NCBI GenBank assembly: GCA_964057225.1
Contig: OZ059898.1
Span: 7,378,001-7,442,000, forward strand
Length of the DNA stretch: 64,000 bases
Reading direction: 5' to 3'
Origin: Auanema rhodensis
Taxonomy: Eukaryota > Nematoda > Chromadorea > Rhabditida > Rhabditidae
Each line of letters begins with the position of its first letter. Position 1 is the first letter of the stretch. The notes below the pieces were generated by a model. The model saw nothing but the letters and a program-made list of their open reading frames with translations, ran no database searches and had not been told where the DNA came from. Positions 49,635 to 60,961 of the stretch are shown here, in pieces. The position numbers and the translations under genes were made by a program.

Positions 49635-51270
49635 TTACAAAATATCTGAATCTTCGCATTGACGTTTCATTCGATTTAATCGAAGTTTTTCTCGTAAAAA
49701 TGCTGATACCATTCGTTCCATCAAATCACCCGCTTCGTGTGCCATTCGATTATTACCTAATGCTCGACACTGCTGTCTGATCAATCCAGGAATATAGTTT
49801 GTAACGCAGCGTAAAGCTCTAAACATGTAAAAAGTTTGTGTGAGCACAGATAAGCTGGTTTATAGGATGCTACATGTTCTACATCTATGTTGTCAAATTT
49901 TAAAAGACAGGACACTTACGCGCATGTTTGTGGAGTTGCTTGCAGAATAGAATTCTCATCTGTTTCAACAGCAAAGTATCCACATCGTATAAAATATTGT
50001 TCTAGTGATGTATGACCTTGATAGCATGGTAGATATTTGCGAAAATCTGGAATAAATAAATAAAAATTCTTAAATTATGTGATTATAGGTAAACTAACCC
50101 TCATAATGACGAGCACATATAAAATGATTTAAATAGTTTTGACGAATAAATGGACGAAGATAATATTCATGATTGGGAGATGATAAACAGTTATAAGCAC
50201 ACTTGTTTGTTTCATTATATGCCCTTTAAGTTTAATATTATTCTTTATACTTTGTAAAAAGAAAGTTGTATTTCTTACCGACAATGCTGCTCATGCTGCT
50301 TCAAATCAAATTTTCGGTTTATTAAGGCGAGTACAGCATCGTGAGATGAACTAACATTGTAACGATCTAAGCATTCTTTCCAGCATTTCTTATATAAAGC
50401 TTCTTTTAAATCATCTTCTAATGAAGGAAAAGTGCTGAAAAAGAACAAATTTTATGTTTGTCTGAACGTTTTTATCTTTCGGAGAAATTTTTATCTTTTT
50501 TTTCTGTTCTGGTTATTTTTCATACAATTTGTTCACTATTATTAACCCCCTCTTTCCTTTTCAAGATTTTTCACAGATAATCTTAATGAACACCAGCCAT
50601 TCTGGCACCACAGCTACCGGAAACAATTTTATACATGTAAATACATGTATATATAAATAATATAATCAATAATTATAAATATAAAAGATATAAAGAAGAT
50701 AAAAGTAAAAGGTTTTTGCATGTTTTTATGTTAAACGTTTGTTATTCCTTCAAAAAGAGAGGTATATATATATCAAAAAAGAGAAGGAGAGTAAGATAGA
50801 GCGAAAGAAAGAGAGAGAATTTCAAAAGAACTTAGTGAAGAGAAGAAACATTGAGACATCAAGTTTAATGCCGTCATGCAAAGAAAAAATAGCAGCAAAC
50901 CTCAATAAATTAATTCTCTCTAAAAAGTTTTTTTTTTCTTGAAATTGAACAAAAAAAAAAGATAAGAAATAAATATAATTATATTTTTATTTTAATCGCG
51001 TCATGTCAATCATCATACAGCTGATCTTTTCTTTATTTGATTTACTTCATTTCACTGACTCTTAAGTGAATCAATGACTCATATTATTATAAAAATAATA
51101 AATTTTAATAAAAAATAAATAAATTTTAAATATTAATATTTAATATATTTAATTTTATATAATTAAGATCATATATTGTTATTTGGAAAAATGATAATGT
51201 AATACCTTGAATAGACAATGATACTGCTAAAGAGCAGAAATCGAAATAATACGTGAGATACACTGTTCAT
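49635..51270 (-). CDS. Secreted 12-cysteine protein, possibly CPG4-like
   Basis: Exons in transcript order: 51270-51206, 50434-50279, 50223-50099, 50046-49920 and 49818-49635; 218 residues. The first exon encodes a signal peptide (MNSVSHVLFRFLLFSSIIVYS) and lies behind an ATTTTAG acceptor near 51317. The mature part has 12 cysteines in the order C-x3-C, C, C-x3-C, then single Cys at intervals to the C terminus, with FxxC and PC elements. This resembles the CPG4 domain of nematode chondroitin proteoglycan/eggshell-type secreted proteins, but I cannot confirm the family by eye. The C-terminal 45 residues are helical and charged, without Cys until the penultimate block. The first intron (771 bp) is much longer than the others (about 50-100 bp). 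No membrane segment other than the signal is visible. Extracellular role inferred only. Confidence 0.7.
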
Positions 51271-52291
51271 ACGATATAACTCCAGAAGCAATTGATACCA
51301 ATAGTTTGAATAATTCTAAAATAAAAAGAAAGTTATAGGGAAAAATTTAAAGAAAGACATTGAAAGAAAGAGAAATCAAGAAATCTGAATAAGGATAACA
51401 ATCAAAAAACTCTGAAAAAGTAAAATTTGACACGTGAGATGCTATTCACTGTCTTATCTTTTTATGAAAGAGAAGCTAATGGAATCAAACTCAGTTATAT
51501 CGTCATTTCCTTATTTTCCAGCAAAGTCTTAAAGAAAGAAGGGAAAGGAGATGGGTTTTGATCACAAAGTTATTGAATTAATCTTAATTAAACTAATTAA
51601 TATTAATAAGAAAAATATAAAGTATGTTCACTACTATCATATTATAATATTGTTTTTGATCATTTTTAAATTTTAAAAGATAAAAGTGAAGTATTGTTGT
51701 GTACATTAACTTCATTAATTATATAATCTTTAAAACTTAGATAAATCTTAATAATTAAAACAAAAAAATATTAATAAATTAACTTTTTTTTTCTAGATAA
51801 AATATTAAAATCAAAGTAAATATATGTATTTTATTGAAAATATCTATACATACATGTATAGATTATATGATAAAGTACAATTGAAAATCAATCTTTCTTG
51901 TCTTATCTACAGAACTTTTCCTGAGAAAAAAAAAATATTTTTTCATATTATCATGCCATCTATCTATTGAAATTCTAATTTTTAAAAATAAAATATATTT
52001 GAACCAGGAAGAAATAAAGACTGATGCATCTAAAGACATCTACAAGATTAGGATGTACTTTTATATATGTATTTTATATAAATATAAATATATAATTAAA
52101 AACATATTTATAATAAAAATATTATTATAAATTATATTGTTTATATGTTTTCTTTGTAAATTATTTAATAAATTTTAATTTTTTAATTTTCGATAAGACT
52201 TTCAAACTCTTTTCTTTTTTTGATGGTTTCGTTATCCGTTTACAGTCATAGAGATAGCTTGATAGATAAATGGACAGAAAGAAGGAGAGAA

Positions 52292-52353
<62 letters not shown>

Positions 52354-52939
52354 AGAAGAAATAGAGAAAAAGAGGTTGGAAAAGAGGTATGAACAACAGG
52401 TATGTTCTTGTCGAAACCATGCATACAAGCTTTTCTTTTGTTTCATCGTTTCACCAACTCCTCTTCTTAATGAGGCTTGTTCTCCATCTTTCGGTTTGAA
52501 AGCTTTGGTGGCTTAGATGGATAGAGAAAGATTGCAAAAATGAATAAAGCAGGAACGAGAGTCAAAAGGCTTTGAAATTGAAATAAGGAGAAGCAGGTTT
52601 GTCTATTCCGTATATTCGTCCCAAAGCAAGCAGTCAGACTGTCAGGGCTAACCATCAGTTGTAGCATCTCAATCTCTCAGCGGCTATTTCGTCTTGTATT
52701 CTGTTCGTTGGCCTCCATATTATTCTAGTCATACACATATACATACAGTACCTGGTAAGTTCTATGCTATAAAGCTTATTCTAGTTAAATTTGTAGTTAA
52801 GTCATCTTCATCGATATTTGAAACAGACTGTTGTGACAGGGGCCCATCAACATTGACATCTCTTCATCTGAATTATCGTCAGAATTAAAAAGATCTTCAT
52901 TGGTCATTATTATTTTCATTCAATTACAATCTGCTATAT
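51271..52939. other. Divergent spacer between the Cys-rich gene and the metalloproteinase
   Basis: 1.7 kb serving both genes as upstream sequence. 51550-52150 is very AT-rich. A large GA tract lies at 52285-52360. The interval 52430-52880 is less AT-biased, and could hold promoter elements or 5' non-coding exon sequence of the metalloproteinase. No coding exon supported. Confidence 0.45.
52285..52360. repeat. (GA)n microsatellite
   Basis: About 75 bp of GA grading into GAA. Open in several frames on both strands as Arg-Glu or Leu-Ser repeats, none of them genes. Confidence 0.92.
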
Positions 52940-54259
52940 ATGAACTGTCATCATCAATTTTTCGCAATATTTTTACTTTTATTTATCAGGTATGTCATTT
53001 TCAAAGCTAAATTTAATATATATTACTAACTATATAATCAAATATTTTATAATTTATCTTTATCATAGCAAATATATGTCTAAATTTCTTTTTTTTTTAC
53101 TTTATGACCTAAATTTGAAATGAAAAAAGTAACATTTTTCCTGAGACCGGGGGAGGGGGGGGGGAATATCTGACAACTTATCCTGTCAGATACCATGTTG
53201 TGAGTGATTGATAACCGTTTTCTCTTTTACCTTTTTTACTTCATTCATTTCCTCGAATTTTTTTTTCTATGAAACATTCATTGTTATCTATTCCTGTTCT
53301 AATTTACCTCAGTTTTAATCTTTTCATTATCAATTTTTTATTATTTTTTATTTATAATAGAATTATAGTTATATTATCCTAGTCTTTTCTTCCTTTTTTT
53401 CAGTATAGCCAGCTGTTCTAATATACGACGACGTCGTCGTATATGGAGAAAAGATGAAATTACATGGAAATTACGTGATCCAAATCATTTTATTGAATCT
53501 GATGATACTTTTCAAATGATTCGGTTTGTATATTTATTAATTCAATTTGAAGCATAAGGATTTTGTAAATTATTTTATAGATCACTTATTTCTACAGCAT
53601 TTTCTATGTGGGAGACAGCTCTTGATTCTAAGCTTCTGATCACAGAACAGCTTGAATCAGATCATGCAGCTGATATTGACATATTCTTTGCTCGAGGACA
53701 ACATGGAGATATAGAAGTAGGGAAACAATCTTTTAGTATTTTCCCTCTCGCAGATCTTCCCTAAGTTTACGTTTCCAAACAATTAAAAGAAGAAACAAAT
53801 TTCATTCAATTGAATAGTTTCAGTCATTAGATGGGCCAGGAGGTATTGTAGCTCACTCTGGGCTACCTCCTAAAGGATATCTTCATTTGGATGCTGATGA
53901 ACAATGGTCATTTGACGGTAAAAACGGCGTTGACCTTCGATATGTGAGTCTAAATGGAGAAATTCATCAACGACAAAAAAAACTTTTTTTTACGTCTAGA
54001 AAACTTGAATTTTACCGTAAAAATTCATCCTTTTAAGGTAATTTTACATGAAACTGGTCATGTATTAGGATTACGACATACTGAAATAGCGTCAGCTATT
54101 ATGAATCCTTACTATAGGTATAAGCGTTTAATTCAATTTGATATTGAAACTTTTTTTTCCAGAGAATTGAAAAATGGAATGATACTATCATCACATGATG
54201 TTAGTTCAATTCAAAAATTATATTTTAAAGAAAAATATCGAAAAAATGAAATAATTTAA
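52940..54259 (+). CDS. Minimal matrix metalloproteinase (M10A) without propeptide
   Basis: Exons: 52940-52989, 53404-53523, 53581-53716, 53824-53943, 54038-54117 and 54163-54259; 200 residues. Residues 1-20 form a signal peptide (MNCHHQFFAIFLLLFISIAS). Residues 25-29 are five Arg, a furin-type site. The catalytic domain runs from about 30 to 195: ITWKLRDPN first strand, DIDIFFARGQHGD and DGPGGIVAHSGLP (calcium/structural zinc loops), LHLDADEQWS, the zinc site HETGHVLGLRH (His146, Glu147, His150, His156) and the Met-turn IMNPYY with Met164. It should be a secreted zinc endopeptidase acting on extracellular matrix. No cysteine-switch propeptide (PRCGxPD type) and no hemopexin repeats are present; family members usually have both or at least the propeptide. 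The only candidate switch residue is Cys21, which sits before the arginines. A missed exon in the 414-bp first intron is possible, but phases join without one. Confidence 0.85.
53149..53192 (+). other. G-run and perfect hairpin in metalloproteinase intron 1
   Basis: G5-A-G10 (53149-53164) is followed by a hairpin with 9-bp arms TATCTGACA/TGTCAGATA and an 8-nt loop (53167-53192). The G-run might form a quadruplex. Both elements are unusual in this AT-rich window. Confidence 0.6.
53421..53444. repeat. 24-bp perfect palindrome encoding the arginine tract
   Basis: The half-site is ATATACGACGAC followed by its exact complement. Read in frame it gives Ile-Arg5-Ile at the predicted maturation site of the metalloproteinase. 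Confidence 0.95.
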
Positions 54260-55277
54260 CAAGGAAGAAGCTGGAAGTATCAAAAGTTTTAAGAATTTTG
54301 ATCAATCGATACGGATACATGTCATTAATTTTAAAATAGATCTCTTATTTATTAAAATTGTATATTACTTTGAAGAAAAAACAAATTATAATTTTAATAA
54401 TTATACATTAAAGATTATTAATATTATTAAAATAAATTGTAAAACAATGAAAAAAAAAGAAATTTAATAAAATATTTATTAAAATAATTTATATTTTAAA
54501 TTCTTATATAAATAATAATATTTATAATTAAACCATTAGTTTTTTACAAATTTTTACGATAGTTCTAGACAAGTATACATGTTTGAATCCTTTCTAAAAA
54601 AATCTTTTTTTTTTGAAGACTGATCGTCCTTTTTTAGGAATTTATATTCTGTTTTAAAAAAATTATATATAATAAAATAAAATAAATAAATATATATATT
54701 GATTATTCTATATTAAAATTTCTATTATTTCAATTTTTCAAAGATTTCATAAAAAATTTTATTGAAACGAAAAGAAACAATCGAACTTTCTTTACATAGC
54801 CATGTTGTCTCTCTGAAGTCAACATACTATCTATCCATAAAACCATATATGAGATCGAGAGACAGCTGGTATAAAAGATGAAAAGAAAACGACATTGACA
54901 GAATGCCTCGAGGAAAGTTGTCGTTGTCAATGACCGGTCCATCTGAAATATGTAGAGAAGATATAGAAAGAAGGAAAGAGAATAAGATAGATTTTGAAAT
55001 CAGATGGTATACAGAGAGAAATAGATGGATTTAGATGAACGTTAAAGAAAAAGAGTCCGTGAAAAGAGAGAGAAGGAACAACGCTACAGGATCGCGATTC
55101 ACCACCTCTTCTACAGCATAGCTATGGGTCATCCATCCATCCCGCCTTCTATCCATTCCCCCCCATCTGACGTCTTCAGCATTGAAGCAACTACCAGCCC
55201 GTCCTTTCCACTTATCCTTCGTTTGGACCTCGTTTTCACTTCGAGACATCGCTGTCTAGAGTGTTTGAAGTACGACG
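54260..55277. other. Spacer between metalloproteinase and Pro/Gln-rich gene
   Basis: 1 kb. The first 450 bases are AT-rich 3' flanking DNA with AATAAA-type hexamers near 54430. From about 54730 sequence becomes less biased and likely contains the promoter and 5' UTR of the next gene. An acceptor-like TGTCTAG ends at 55260, 17 nt before the start codon. Overlapping frames on both strands here have no domain support. Confidence 0.45.
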
Positions 55278-55763
55278 ATGAAATTACTTGTACTAGTAGC
55301 GCTGACGGCAAGTGCCGTAGCTCAGAATTCGTTTAAGGTAAGTCTATATTATGATAAAATATTTTATAAAAATCATTATAATAAGAGTAAGAATTTTATT
55401 TTCTAACATATTTCACTATTTTGAAGTGATTTTACATCATTTCAAACTACCTAATTTGTCTGTTCTAATTAAACTCGACAGAAATTTGTCATTTAATTGG
55501 CTATAATACAGAAAAACTTCTTTATTCATTTACAACTATTTCATTATTTCATTTACATATTCTATTATTTTTTCAAATTTTATAAAAAAAATTCTTACAG
55601 TAGCAATAAAATGGCAAAACTATAGAGAGTATCTCGAAGGTAAAACTAATAATGAGAACTGGAATGTGAGAGAGATTGCGAGATTGAGGGAGAGATCTTT
55701 AGAGAGAGAAGCAGAGAGAGAAGAGATTAAAAGATTAAGAGATAGAGAGATAGAGAGAGAAAT

Positions 55764-55810
<47 letters not shown>

Positions 55811-58701
55811 GAGAGAGAGAGAGAGTGAGTGAGAAAGAACATGACTAAGCAGCTTCTTTTCTTTATCGTTGATCTAAGAACATAAGCTTATGTCGGCTTT
55901 GTTAGGATATATTCTTTTTAAATAGCCAAGATCCTAAAATGTGTATAAACTTCTTGTTTTTCTCATCAATCTTACTCTTTTTCAAGCTATATTTTCCTTT
56001 CTTGGGCTTTCAATTGTCGAAATTTCTTGAATGTGAATCATCAGAACTATCACAGACAGAGAATCCGTCTTTATCGGATGATATCAGAAAAGTCTGAACA
56101 TAGAAGATGTCTACGGACATATATAAGACATATCATGTCAATAATGAGACTACGAGGACGATGTAATGATCCTGAACAACGTTGTTTCATCTAAACATAA
56201 CGACCATGTCCTCTGGATCACATACTTAATCTCATTCTCTATTTCGCTGATCATTTTTATTCCATCAATTTTTCATCACTATTTCCTCCCATCGTCTTTG
56301 TTCAGCAACAAAAAAAAAAGATTTTCTATTTCAATATAATCCTATCTATTCTTATATACAACATCATCTAATATCTCTTTTCAACATTCCAGAATACTCG
56401 ATTTGATATCCCAGCTGATTTACCTGTGGAAGATCCTACTGTTCTAGCTCAGATTGAGGGAGTACCAAATCATCATGTGAAAAATGAATTGAAACCCGTA
56501 AAAATTAGAAAGCCATATGCTCATCAGATTAAGGTTTCATCTAATCTCAATTTGTACTAAGTATTATCTGATTTAGGAGGCTAATGTTGGTCCACAACCT
56601 GCTCAGCCTCAACCCATTGCGGCACCAGCACCAGTTGCAGCTCCTGCTCCTGCTCCTGCTCCAATCCCAGCAGCTCCATTGCCAGCTCCTACTGTCAATC
56701 CTGTTTTCCCAGGCCTTCCAGGATTTCAACTTCCTACTATTCCTGGTCTTGCCCTTCCCGGCTTTGCACCTCAGCCACAAGTTGCTTCAGCTGGCTTCCA
56801 AGCTCCACCAGAAGCTCCAATTCCTACTGCTGATGATTATGATCAGCCTTTAGATATTCCATCATCTAGATCAGCAACAAAGAAACCTAGACGAAATGGC
56901 AACCCTCAGAACCGTAAAAACCAGAATAAACAAACTACCCCAAGACCCTCTGTGGCTACTTCCACGACAGAAGCTCCATTAGTTCTTGTTCAGAATCAAG
57001 GACCAGCTCAAACCTTAGGCCAACAACCATACAATCCACAATTTTATCAACAATATCAACAACAATATCAACAGTATCAACAACAATATCAACAGTATCA
57101 TCAGCAATATCAACAACAACAACAACAACAGCAAAGTCAATTTGGCCAGCAAGTACCACAAAATGTTCAAGTAAACGTTTATTTTTAATTTCTATAACAT
57201 CAACCGTTTTCAGGGTCCACAACCTGTATTTGGTCAACAGCCGTTTGCTAGCCAACCCGCTCAACAATCGTTTATTCCTCAACCACAACCACAAATTCAG
57301 CCTTCTGTCTTCCAACCTCAACCTCAACCAGGCTTAGTTGTAAGTTTATTTTTCATAAATATTCACGTAATTAAACTTATTGAAGGCTCAACCACAACTT
57401 TCATTGCTTCCTCAACCACAACCTCAACCACAACTTCCAATTCAGCTTCAACCACAACCCCAACCACAGCCACAACCACAACCACAACCACAACAACAGT
57501 TCTTCCAGCCTCAACCATCCTTTACACCAGCACCTCTTGTTGCTCCTGTTCCTGTTCCACTTCCAGCTCCAGCAGTTCGAGAGTCATTCAATCAAAATGT
57601 AATTATGATTCTAACTACATATCACAAAATCGTTGTTTAGCTTCCATCACAGCAATTTGCTGCTCCTACACGCAAGTTAGAATCTGCTAGTAACCAACAA
57701 TTGGCTGTATCGCCCCCAGATTTTGGAGAAGTATTATCCATCAAATATGATAAATTTCATAGAAAAGTCATATTTCAGCAACCAACTGTTGTTCAACCAT
57801 CTATTGACAGTGGAATCACAACCAATGAAGCTGTTGGATATACCAGCGGAGCCAATACTCCAAGTCGTGCTTCTATCTGGTTTAAGGAAAGCATTGATTT
57901 AACACGTAAGTGAATGAAACAACAAATATAAGAAATGAAATAGAAAATAGAACACGAAGAAAATCTTCTCCTTCTTTCGTAATCTTAAGAAATAGAAAAG
58001 ATATTAACATTTTTCAAATAAGATAAGAATTCATTCATTAAATTTCACTTTTCAACCAGAATTGATCTATTTTCTCCTTTTTTTTTGTAATAAAACTTAT
58101 AGTATTTCAAAGAATTAATAAGATAAAACATTTAGAATGTCGTGCTGATATTAAAAATATTGCTGAATTATTCAAAAGCAAATTTCCAGTTTATTTAAGA
58201 AATGGTGGAAAGGTAAGAAGATATTTATATTTTCTTAATATATTTTATTTATTTTAGGATGCTGATCTTGCTCAACTTATACAAGAGAGAATTTCTGAAT
58301 GTGACAAGAAATCTTCTGCTGGACATTGGGAGAAGGTTGACAGTTTGTTAACCAAGATTTCATTATCCAAGAGGTTTCTAAATTAATAATTATAATATTC
58401 GTATAATTATATGAATTATAATCATAAATTATTTGATTTTAGTGAAGAAGATGAATGTCGTGCTGGACTTGTTCAGGAACGTATCTCATGTGATAACTTA
58501 TTAAACTTCACTTGTCAATTTATTGCCCCAGGATATCCATTCCGATTGGTTCCAGCTAGAATTACTATTCAGGTTATCCATATATATTTCTTTTCTTAAA
58601 GTTTCCTCAACTGTTCCTTGTAGGAAGCTAGACAAGCTGAAAATGGAGCTGAGAAATGCAGAAAAGTTGTTCGTTTGGTAAAAAAAAGATTGGAAGGATA
58701 A
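55278..58701 (+). CDS. Secreted Pro/Gln/Ala-rich protein with Cys-containing C-terminal domain
   Basis: Exons: 55278-55337, 56393-56533, 56577-57170, 57214-57339, 57386-57598, 57641-57905, 58103-58212, 58258-58373, 58443-58572 and 58624-58701; 610 residues. The first exon is exactly a signal peptide (MKLLVLVALTASAVAQNSFK). Residues about 68-395 are low complexity: Pro-Ala repeats, an RR/KK/NK basic patch near 165-185, a QQY repeat and a QP repeat. Residues about 396-480 are mixed. Residues about 480-610 form a compact-looking region with six cysteines, among them ECRADIKNIAELF, ISECDKK, DECRAGLVQERISCDN and FTCQFIAPGYPF. I do not recognise the family. The layout (signal, disordered repeat region, small disulfide domain) suggests an extracellular structural or coat protein; this is inference. 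A prion-like reading of the Gln region is possible but secretion argues against it. The 1055-bp first intron contains a GA microsatellite. Confidence 0.75.
55660..55836. repeat. (GA)n microsatellite in intron 1 of the Pro/Gln-rich gene
   Basis: About 180 bp of GA-rich sequence with a pure core at roughly 55770-55806. The Arg-Glu open frame over it is an artefact. Confidence 0.9.
57045..57135 (+). repeat. CAACAATAT/CAACAGTAT coding repeat (QQY)
   Basis: Irregular 9-15-bp units encode Gln-Gln-Tyr repeats that end in a pure Gln run. Within exon 3 of the Pro/Gln-rich protein. Confidence 0.85.
57410..57500 (+). repeat. (CAACCA)n coding repeat (QP)
   Basis: Hexamer-based repeat encoding alternating Gln-Pro in exon 5 of the same gene. 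Confidence 0.85.
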
Positions 58702-59773
58702 AGTTTTATTAAAAAACTTTAATACTATATATTGTTTAGTATACTAAGTGCAATTATAATATATAATTAATATATTTATTGTTAATAAATTATTCAGTAA
58801 TTTGTTTTTATTTATTTTTGTTTAAATATTTATTTATATGAAGAAAATATATAAAAAAAAGCTTAATATTTCATAATTTTTTATACTTTATTCGTAGAAT
58901 CATCTGCTAATAATTGACTTATGCTGAGCTAATCCTTTCTTAATCTGCTATGTATGTAACATACTTTATCTTCTTATACTAACTATATCATATAATTACC
59001 TATAATACGCCAGATTTACTTCTAATGCTAAGAAAAAAGTTTTACAGCCTTTGCATTACATGTTATTCTTTGCTGTTAGCACATATCTGTGGTAGTATAC
59101 TAACCTTATATACACATAGTTAATAAAATTCTCTGTTGGACATGTGCCAATTGGCACTTGTCCAAATGACCTAAACCTATTCTAACACAATATGAATAAA
59201 CATAATAGAAGAAAGGGAGAGTTAGAGAGAAGAAGAGAAAGACTAATGGGAGGAGTATGATGACAGGACGCTCTTCGGAACTGTTCTGCGCGCCATTCAT
59301 CATCATATTTGGATCTCATCTACTCACTTGTAGCTTTCTTTTTCTTATATTACTATATTCTATCAAAATTATATTTTTGTTTTCATTTAAAACAAACAAA
59401 AATAATTTTTTATTTTGTTTTCTTTATGATAATTGATTAAATTATATAGTAAGTATAGTAATATATTATTTTGAACTTGAACAATTCCTTTTATAGACTT
59501 TTATTCTCTGTTTTTTATATTTTCTCTATCAATCTATTCCTCTTACTTATCCATTCATATTATTATTTTCCTCTATCTTTCTAATTCTCTCTTATCATTA
59601 TTCTTCTTATCGTTTTACCTTTTTTTTCATCTTCTCTATCTATCTATCTATCTATCTATCCAATCATCTTTTCATGATTTTCTTAATTTCCTGCAATGTT
59701 AGTTTATAACCTATAAAGTGTGTCAAATTGTTAAATTTCTATTCAAATTATTATTTTTTTTGTTTGTTATAGA
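58702..59773. other. Spacer upstream of the dehydratase gene
   Basis: 1.07 kb, AT-rich, no exon seen. A (CTAT)n microsatellite lies at 59635-59660. The less AT-biased stretch 59100-59330 may be promoter sequence. It ends in the acceptor TTGTTATAG at 59772, one base before the ATG, a typical SL-acceptor arrangement. Confidence 0.5.
59635..59660. repeat. (CTAT)n microsatellite
   Basis: About six tetranucleotide units upstream of the dehydratase gene. Confidence 0.85.
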
Positions 59774-60712
59774 ATGGCTAAGGCTGTTGTACGTCATCCT
59801 ATTATACAAGGTTATCTTGTATTATATAATGTAGCCATGTTTCTAGTTCACTATTTTGTATTTGTGGATGTAATTCATGAAGTACGAAAACGTTAGTTTT
59901 GACATATTTCTCTTATTCATATATATAATATTATAATATTTATAGATAATTATTCATATATAAATCATTTTGCTTCACTTCGATTTGCTACTGCTCTTCA
60001 ATTCATTGATATCATTCATGGATTGGTTGGCATCACAAAGACAAATGCTAAGATTGGCCTTCTTCAAGTTTGTGGACGTCTTCTAGTCTTATACAGTATT
60101 GTTGGTGTTGAAAATCTGTATAAGGATCCATTCCCAGTACTTGTACTGATCCTTGCTTATGTTTTAATTGAATTATTCCGGTATTCTATACGTATAAGAG
60201 ATATAACTAAACATTTAATTTTCTTATAGTTATCCATATTATGCCTTGAGAGCCATTAACAAGTCATGGTATCCATTCAGCTTCTTGCGTTACAATGCTT
60301 GGATCATTCTCTATCCAATTGGATTACTCTGCGAATGTAAGTAATTTTTAGCTCTTTTTTCCATTTTAAACTCTAAAATGAAGTAAATATCTATATTTAA
60401 TCTTCATAATATTTGTTATTCTATAATTTATTTATATTTTCAGACAATACCTTATCTCGTGTTGGATACACACACTACAATAAGGGAACATTCACTCCAT
60501 ATCTTCCAGAAGCAGTAGCTAAGTGCTCTTGCTTTTTCATTGCTATTGCTACCGTCCTTACATTTGGTTTTGTCATGTTAGGACAACAGCTATTGCATCA
60601 TATGGATAAACAACGTCAACAACATTTCGGAGGTTCTTTGATCTTTCTAACACCACGTAAATTGCAAATGAAAGTAAAGCAAATGTGGCGTAACTGTTGT
60701 TTAAGAGGGTAG
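59774..60712 (+). CDS. HACD: Very-long-chain (3R)-3-hydroxyacyl-CoA dehydratase (HACD/PTPLA family)
   Basis: Exons: 59774-59891, 59946-60180, 60230-60336 and 60444-60712; 242 residues. The enzyme removes water from 3-hydroxyacyl-CoA, the third step of the endoplasmic-reticulum fatty-acid elongation cycle that makes very-long-chain fatty acids. The protein is hydrophobic throughout, with about six membrane helices. The family signature RYPYYALRAINKSWYPFSFL leads into LYPIGLLCE, in which Tyr146 and Glu153 are spaced seven apart like the catalytic Tyr/Glu pair of yeast Phs1. Length is normal for the family. The C-terminal KMWRNCC-type basic end lacks a clear KKXX signal. The start follows a splice acceptor immediately, so the mRNA is probably trans-spliced. 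The 3' end faces the mesh-like gene. C. elegans hpo-8 is the probable counterpart. Confidence 0.88.
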
Positions 60713-60884
60713 ATCATCAAAGAGCATGATACAAGCTATATAAAGCTTTTATCTTTGTTGAATACTTGATTGTAAACAGGTACTTAGCTCTGCTGGACAG
60801 TTAGAATTTTCTTGTCTCATGCATTTGTATCATTTTTTTGCATTTCACGCATAATATTCATATTCTACTAATAATTGTTTGCTA

Positions 60885-60890
60885 AATAAA
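60885..60890 (+). terminator. Poly(A) signal of the dehydratase gene
   Basis: AATAAA 173 bp after the stop codon. Confidence 0.55.
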
Positions 60891-60904
60891 CTTTAATTAA
60901 ATCA

Positions 60905-60915
60905 TTTATTTTATT
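60905..60915 (-). terminator. Poly(A) signals of the mesh-like gene
   Basis: Two overlapping AATAAA hexamers on the minus strand, about 50 bp after that gene's stop codon and only 15 bp from the plus-strand signal. Confidence 0.55.
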
Positions 60916-60961
60916 GATTAGTAATAATATATTATAACATATAGTTAATAAATATAAATAG

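Noticed and set aside
52990-53403. Hidden propeptide exon in intron 1 of the metalloproteinase
   Set aside because: I looked for a PRCGxPD-like segment flanked by splice sites and saw none; the exon phases already join.
55031-55336. Overlapping frames on both strands just before the Pro/Gln-rich gene
   Set aside because: No domain; the strand with the signal-peptide exon explains the region as 5' flanking sequence.
55666-55848. Arg-Glu-repeat frame
   Set aside because: Translation of the GA microsatellite within an intron.
56547-57327. Antisense and shifted frames over the Pro/Gln-rich exon
   Set aside because: They arise from the repetitive coding sequence; the plus-strand frame with signal peptide and consistent splice phases is clearly the real one.
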